From Ligustrum vulgare (taxonomy: Eukaryota > Streptophyta > Magnoliopsida > Lamiales > Oleaceae): a stretch of 64,000 nucleotides of DNA. The position numbers and the translations under genes were made by a program. The number at the start of each line of letters is the position of its first letter. The stretch's first letter is position 1. Positions 59,117-64,000 of the stretch are shown one piece after another. Location of the stretch: assembly GCA_963555705.1 (NCBI GenBank), contig OY743171.1, forward strand, positions 14,817,352-14,881,351, given 5' to 3'. The notes beneath the pieces were generated by a model. It had not been told where the DNA came from, made no database searches, and saw only the letters and a program-made list of their open reading frames with translations.

Positions 59117-62100
59117 TCACGAATGACGGTCAATCCATAATCCTTCTTCATGATCCCAACGCATGTAAGTAGATTCAATGTTATCTTCCTCTAAAGTTGC
59201 ACTCCCTTGTATACCAATAGAAAATGGAGGAGTTTCATCAAAGTGATCATAATCTTCTTCATCTACTACATCACCAATGCCAACAATGCGTCTCTTGCCT
59301 TGAAGAACCACTGACCACTTAGTGTCGGCAGGATCAAGAACATAAAATACCTGCTTGGCTTGTGATGCAAGTATGAATGGCTCGTCAAGATAACCCAACC
59401 GTCCAAAATCCACCAAAGTGAAACCTAATTCATCCACCCGAACACCTCGTCGATTATCAACCCATTTACATTGGAAGAGAGGAAACTTGAACTCCCTGTA
59501 ATCAAGTTCCCAAATTTCTTCAATGACACCATAATAGGACATCGAGGCATCTATTGGCATTGTATCTTTAGCACTTGAAAAATCTCTTGATAGTGCTACT
59601 TGTGTCACTCCACTATTTTGCACCGCACTCTTATCATCTTGACGTTTAGTGTAAAACGTATACCCATTAATGTCATATGCTTCATAAGATCTCACAATCG
59701 TGCTAGGACCATACGCTAACCACTTTACCGTTTCAACAATGGTATTCGACGTTTGTGACAACTCTTTCATGACTCTATCTTTGAACCATTTTGCAAATAA
59801 ACGATTGTGTTGATTAGTTACCCACCTTTCACCTTTAGAAGGATTCTGCTGCCTTAGGATGGACATGTGCTCGTCCAAATACGGATGAACTTGAGAAAGG
59901 TGTTGTAATACTAGGAGGCGTGCTTTATCTCGCAATTCAACACTAGGGACAATTGATTTGCATCCAATCGTCCCTTTACCTTCGAGTCTTCCCTCGTGAC
60001 GAGATTTAGGAACACCAATAGTCTCAACGTCATCAAGGTAGTCAGTACAAAATTCAATAGCCTCCTCAGCGGCATAACCTTCAATGATACTGCCTCCGGG
60101 TCGAAATCGATTTCTGACATATCCTTTCAAAATACCCATGTATCTCTCAAATGGATACATATACCGCAAGAAAACCGGACCACATATTTTAATTTCTCTT
60201 ACCAAGTGAACAAGTAAGTGCACCATAACGTCAAAAAATGATGGCGGGAAATACATTTCAAATTGACATAGAGTGATAACAATATCGGCCTGCAAATCAT
60301 CCAACGCCTCTGGGTCAACAACTTTACTGCAAATTGCATTGAAGAAAAAACAAAGTTTTATTATGACTTGTCTAACATGTTTTGGAAGTATGCCTTGAAT
60401 TGCAACTGGTAACAAGTGTTGCATTAACACATGACAATCATGAGACTTCATACCAACCAATTTCAAGTCCTTCATCGACACAAGACTTTTGATGTTTGAT
60501 GAGTATCCAGATGGAACCTTAATACCATGAAGGCACTCACAAAAACATGTTTTCTCTTTTCTGGACAAAGTATAGCAAGCTGGAGGTAAATAAGTACGTT
60601 TTTCGGACTCTTGCGGTGCTAATTGATCCCGTATCCCCATTTCTACCATGTCCTTCCTGACTTTGATACCATCTTTCGTCTTCCCTTGAACGTTCAACAA
60701 TGTCCCAATGATGCTATCACAAACATTTTTCTCCACGTGCATTACATCAGGACAATGCCTTACTGAGAAATGTTGCCAATAAGGTAGATCCCAGAATATG
60801 GACCTCTTCTTCCAAAGACTCTTTTGAGGAGGCTTAAAAGGTTTTCCAAACAAAACATCAATATTTTTAACTCGTTCATATACCTCACCTCCTGTTAACG
60901 GCAAGCGAGCTGCTCGATCCTCAATTTTTCCATTGAATGCCTTCTTCTTCTTTCGATAAGGGTGATCAGCGGGGAGAAATCTTCTATGACTCATAAAGAC
61001 ATTTTTCTTACAGTTTTTCAACTAAAGATCAATCGTGTCTTCTTCACAAACGGGACATGCTTTAGGTCCTTTGTTCGTATAACCTGACAAGTTACCATAT
61101 GCGGGAAAATCATTTACGGTGCAAAATATCATAGCACGTAAGGTGAAATTCATCTGGCTATGTGCATCAAACACCGATACACCTTCATCCCACATCAGTC
61201 TTAAATCTTCAATTAGTGAGGCAAGATAAACATCTATGTCATTCCCCGGTTGTTTAGGCCCTGATATTAACAAAGACAATATGATATACTTGCGCTTCAT
61301 ACATAACCAAGGAGGAAGATTGTAAATCGTTAGAAGAACCGGCCAAGTGCTATGTCGACTACTCATATTACCGTGCGGGTTCATTCCATCTGTACATAGT
61401 CCAAGCCTAAGATTCCTATCTTCACCCCCAAAATCAGGAAACAACCTATTAATGTTCCTCCATTGAGGAGAATCGGCCACGTGTCTTAGTTTTCCATCTC
61501 TTTTCCTCCCATCAGCATGCCACCGCATGTTCTTCGCATCCTTTGCATTGGCAAATAAACGTTTAAATCTTGGTACTACGGGTAGGTACCACAACACCTT
61601 TGCAGGAGGGCTTTTCTTATCCTCAGAATTAGCATTCATGTTCTTTCGCTTATACCGTGATGCCCCACACTTTGGACACAGATGCAAGTCCTTATACTCA
61701 TTTCGATACAGTATACAATCATTTGGACATGCATGTATCCTCTCGATCTCCATTCCCATTGAACACAACAATTTCTTTGCTTCGTAAATTGAACTAGGAA
61801 GCTCGTTATCCTCCGGAAGCATCTCTCGTAAGAGTTCCAGTAATGCCGTGAAACTCTTATCACTCCACCTACTATTTGCTTTCAAGTTATACAATTTCAA
61901 CACAGCAGACAATTTTGTGAATTTTCTACACCCAGGAAACAAAGTCTTCTCAAAATCATTGAACAAGCTATCGAACACATGAGGCTTTTCAATGAATTCC
62001 CCTTGTATATCACGCATCATTTCGTCTATCATATCATTATTGTCATTTTCCACATCATTCTCATCGTTTATAACCTTCTTTAAACCCACGACCAATCAAA

Positions 62101-62279
62101 TGACTCTTCACTTGCTCAAAACTACGAAACTTTCTCAGATTCTTACAATCACAACAAGGACACAAAATCATTGCTTCACCTTTCTCTCTCATGTGTTCGT
62201 CCGCACATTTCATAAACTCTTCAACTCCTTTCAAATATTCATGTGTATTACGCCTGCCGTACATCCAATCTCGATCCAT
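59117..62279 (-). pseudogene. TNP2-like transposase of CACTA-C, few lesions
   Basis: This would cut the CACTA ends. From ATG 62279: MDRDWMYGRRN, Cys-rich domain (CPCCDCKNLRKF), then a deletion of about 100 bp with frame change at about 62075. Next come SDKSFTALLELLREMLP, CPKCGASRYK, the catalytic-type blocks RLGLCTDGMNPHG and SGPKQPGNDIDVYL, and a CPVCEED site. A single TAG at 61022-61024 replaces the Trp of CACTA-B. The next 634 codons are open: LPYWQHFSVRHCPDVMHVEKN, DUF4218-type MYPFERYMGILKGYVRNRF and DUF4216-type EIWELDYREFKFP. The stop is at 59117. Two visible lesions separate it from an open frame. Confidence 0.88.
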
Positions 62280-62813
62280 ATCTAATAACCTATATGCGAA
62301 GATATAATTAAAAAAATATTACTTTTGAGTGAATATTTGTAATGATAGTTATATACTTGAACCAACTATATATTAATAATTGAAATCACATGCATACGAT
62401 AATTTATTACGTTGAATACTTCATAATTTTACTTGTATATTTTGTTTAGTTATTTATTTAGTATGGTTAATTCTATGATAGTGAAAATCACCTATAATTA
62501 CTATTATCTTCATTTTTTATTTGTAAAATCCTACATTAATTTCGGCAGAGTCTCCCCTATAAGTTGGACTTACCCAACCTGTTATCAAAATGCCACAATA
62601 CAACAAAAATGTTCAACCTCCACATATTCACTACTCAAACACAATAAATCAAACTTCAACATCATCAACCACTCCAAAATTAATCCAAAATCAATTCTTA
62701 ATTCCTAAAATACTCAAAGTATGATTTCATAACCTAACATTCCATGCATAATTTCAATATAATTCCAATAATTCAAATTATATCAATTAACTATTTGCAA
62801 TACCAAAATTATA

Positions 62814-62845
<32 letters not shown>

Positions 62846-62879
62846 ATATATATATATAATAATTCACATTTTTATACAT

Positions 62880-62918
<39 letters not shown>

Positions 62919-63180
62919 CACGCACACACACATATAAGAGTAAATTTCTTACGAGATAGAGGCGGGTTCGTGGTGGCGTCGCGGTGTTGGTGGCGTCCTG
63001 GTGTTGGTGGAGGCACGGTGGTGATGGCTCCGCGCGCGATGTTGAAGTGTTGAGAGAGAGAGAGATCTGCGCGGAATGGAATTAAATCGCGCAAATTTTT
63101 GAATTAAATATATTAGGTTTAGGCATCGGTTCGTCGAGAACCGACGCCTAAACCCTTTTTTTCGCGTTTTTCTACTAGTG
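62280..63180. other. CACTA-C 5' region and right subterminal repeats
   Basis: No gene is present. It has a cross-class block (62524-62583), TA runs (62816-62863, 62885-62913), a GGTGGCGTC-rich leader (62960-63060) and GGCATCGGTT/ACCGACGCC units before the CTACTAGTG end. Confidence 0.65.
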
Positions 63181-63783
63181 ATAGTAAGGGCATTTTCTAA
63201 GAAGATCCTTAAATCTACCCCAAGATTCATGAAAACTCTCACCGTCTAGTTGTTGGAAAGTAAATATCTCCAATTTTAGTTTAACTACTTTAGCGGGTGA
63301 GAAATATTTGTTACAGAATTTCCTAGCTAAGTTATCCCATGTAGCTATACTAAATTCAAGCTCAGAATCAAGCCACTCCAATGCACTATCTCTTAAAATG
63401 TAAGGAAATTATCTCAAATGAATGACATCATCATTTATGCCTTGAAATTGGAAATTTTGGCACATTCTCCCAAATCTTGCAACATATGCATTGGGGTCCT
63501 CATGTGCCTTTCCAAAAAACTGGAGATTATTACTGAAAATGTTTATTAAATCTGCTTTTAATTTGAAGTCATTCCTTCCAAAAGACATATATAATATACT
63601 AGAACGGTTTGCAGTTGCAACAGGGGTCAAGAATTGACCCATAGGAAGGCCTCCTACATTTTCATCTTGAGCATTCGGTTCATGGACTTGATTGTTTTGC
63701 GGTGCTTCATTTAGAGCAAGAGCAATTGCACCGGCATTTAGCTCGAGATCAAAGTTTTCATTTGGATTAATCAGGTTAGCCAT
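63181..63783 (-). pseudogene. Gag N-terminal part of Athila-2
   Basis: Starts at ATG 63783 (MANLINPNENFDLEL). It has the gag core blocks FGKAHEDPNAYVARF and WDNLARKFCNKYFSPAKVVKL and ends at LRKCPYY, where CACTA-C is inserted. One in-frame TAA after DDVIHLR (63409-63411) breaks it. Confidence 0.82.
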
Positions 63784-64000
63784 CTGGTTCAGATTTTGTT
63801 GTTCCCTAAGTCGTCCTCTAAAGATTTGTTCAATTTCAGATTCTAAAGGTAGAAGATTTCCGCTTTGCGAACGGAGAATAAAAAGACAAGAAGAGAATTT
63901 CTGATTATTTTTTTTATTTTTTTTAGGTTTTTAGATTTTTTTATGTTGTTTTTGTTTATTATGAACCAAAATTCTAAAAACTAAATTTAAAAACTAAGAA
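63784..64000 (-). other. Athila-2 leader, 5' LTR outside the window
   Basis: Sequence upstream of gag with T/A-rich runs. No primer site or LTR edge is reached before the window ends. Confidence 0.5.

Larger units (their letters stand above)
54911..63180 (-). mobile_element. CACTA (En/Spm) transposon C, best preserved copy, in Athila-2 gag
   Basis: The ends are CACTAGTACAGAAAC and CTACTAGTG; length is 8,270 bp. The 3-bp flanks are ATG and ATA, one mismatch. Removing it rejoins the gag sequence at CPYY/H-GYNK. On the minus strand it carries a TNP2-like transposase (62279-59117) with few lesions and a Ulp1-like gene (58905-55604) with open exons. Both subterminal repeat regions are present. 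Confidence 0.9.
47879..64000 (-). mobile_element. Athila-2 internal region, pol-less; 5' end outside window
   Basis: Minus-strand order is leader (63784-64000), gag N-terminus (63181-63783), CACTA-C insertion, gag middle (53951-54910), solo-LTR insertion, gag C-terminus and protease (50269-51054), then spacer to the 3' LTR. Between protease and LTR only 2.4 kb remain and none reads as RT, RNase H or integrase. The element is therefore a deletion derivative that depends on other copies. Confidence 0.75.

Overview
The window is an intergenic stretch of a flowering-plant nuclear genome, built almost entirely of transposable elements nested inside one another. I found no ordinary host gene. The plant assignment rests on the families present: Athila- and Tat-type Ty3/gypsy retrotransposons, CACTA (En/Spm) DNA transposons with TNP2-like transposase plus a Ulp1-like peptidase gene, Cassandra TRIM elements carrying 5S rRNA sequence, a Helitron helicase remnant and an endogenous caulimovirid (pararetrovirus) fragment. 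The species cannot be told from the sequence.

Left block (1-25856). An old CACTA element (CACTA-A, minus strand, left end outside the window) ends at 25856. It was hit three times. A Cassandra element sits at its left (1-1377, itself interrupted by a solo LTR at 42-857). A nearly complete 10.4-kb Athila-like retrotransposon lies at 4947-15343, with 5-bp target duplication ATTAT. A second CACTA (CACTA-B) lies at 17016-25487. The Athila copy has about 1.2% LTR divergence by my hand count and only a few lesions in gag-pol; it is the youngest large insertion in this block.

Middle block (25857-40395). This holds the 3' part of a Helitron helicase (26455-27318) and a broken endogenous caulimovirid (28386-33203). 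The caulimovirid has a forward leader, movement, coat and protease segment joined to an inverted segment with a promoter and a small second reading frame. After an AT-rich gap comes a decayed Tat-type retrotransposon (about 34972-40395). Its LTR contains an Athila-type solo LTR (35585-38130), which in turn contains another solo LTR (36653-37572). Both nested insertions have perfect 5-bp target duplications.

Right block (40396-64000). A second Athila-like element (Athila-2, minus strand) runs off the right edge. Its 3' LTR (40396-47878) is split by a deletion-derivative CACTA (CACTA-D, 40741-46638, TSD TTT). CACTA-D holds a Cassandra (41181-44649, TSD ATATG) that is fused to a 2.8-kb gypsy-type LTR. 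The body of Athila-2 has gag and protease but no reverse transcriptase or integrase. It is interrupted by a 2.8-kb solo LTR (51110-53945, TSD CCTGT) and by the best-preserved CACTA (CACTA-C, 54911-63180).

The most unusual observations are these: a roughly 50-bp block shared by CACTA elements and an unrelated LTR family; the chimeric Cassandra/gypsy-LTR junction; a dispersed TTACGGCCGTAA palindrome in two solo-LTR families; the microhomology inversion in the pararetrovirus; and a CACTA copy whose Ulp1-like gene looks intact while its transposase is broken.
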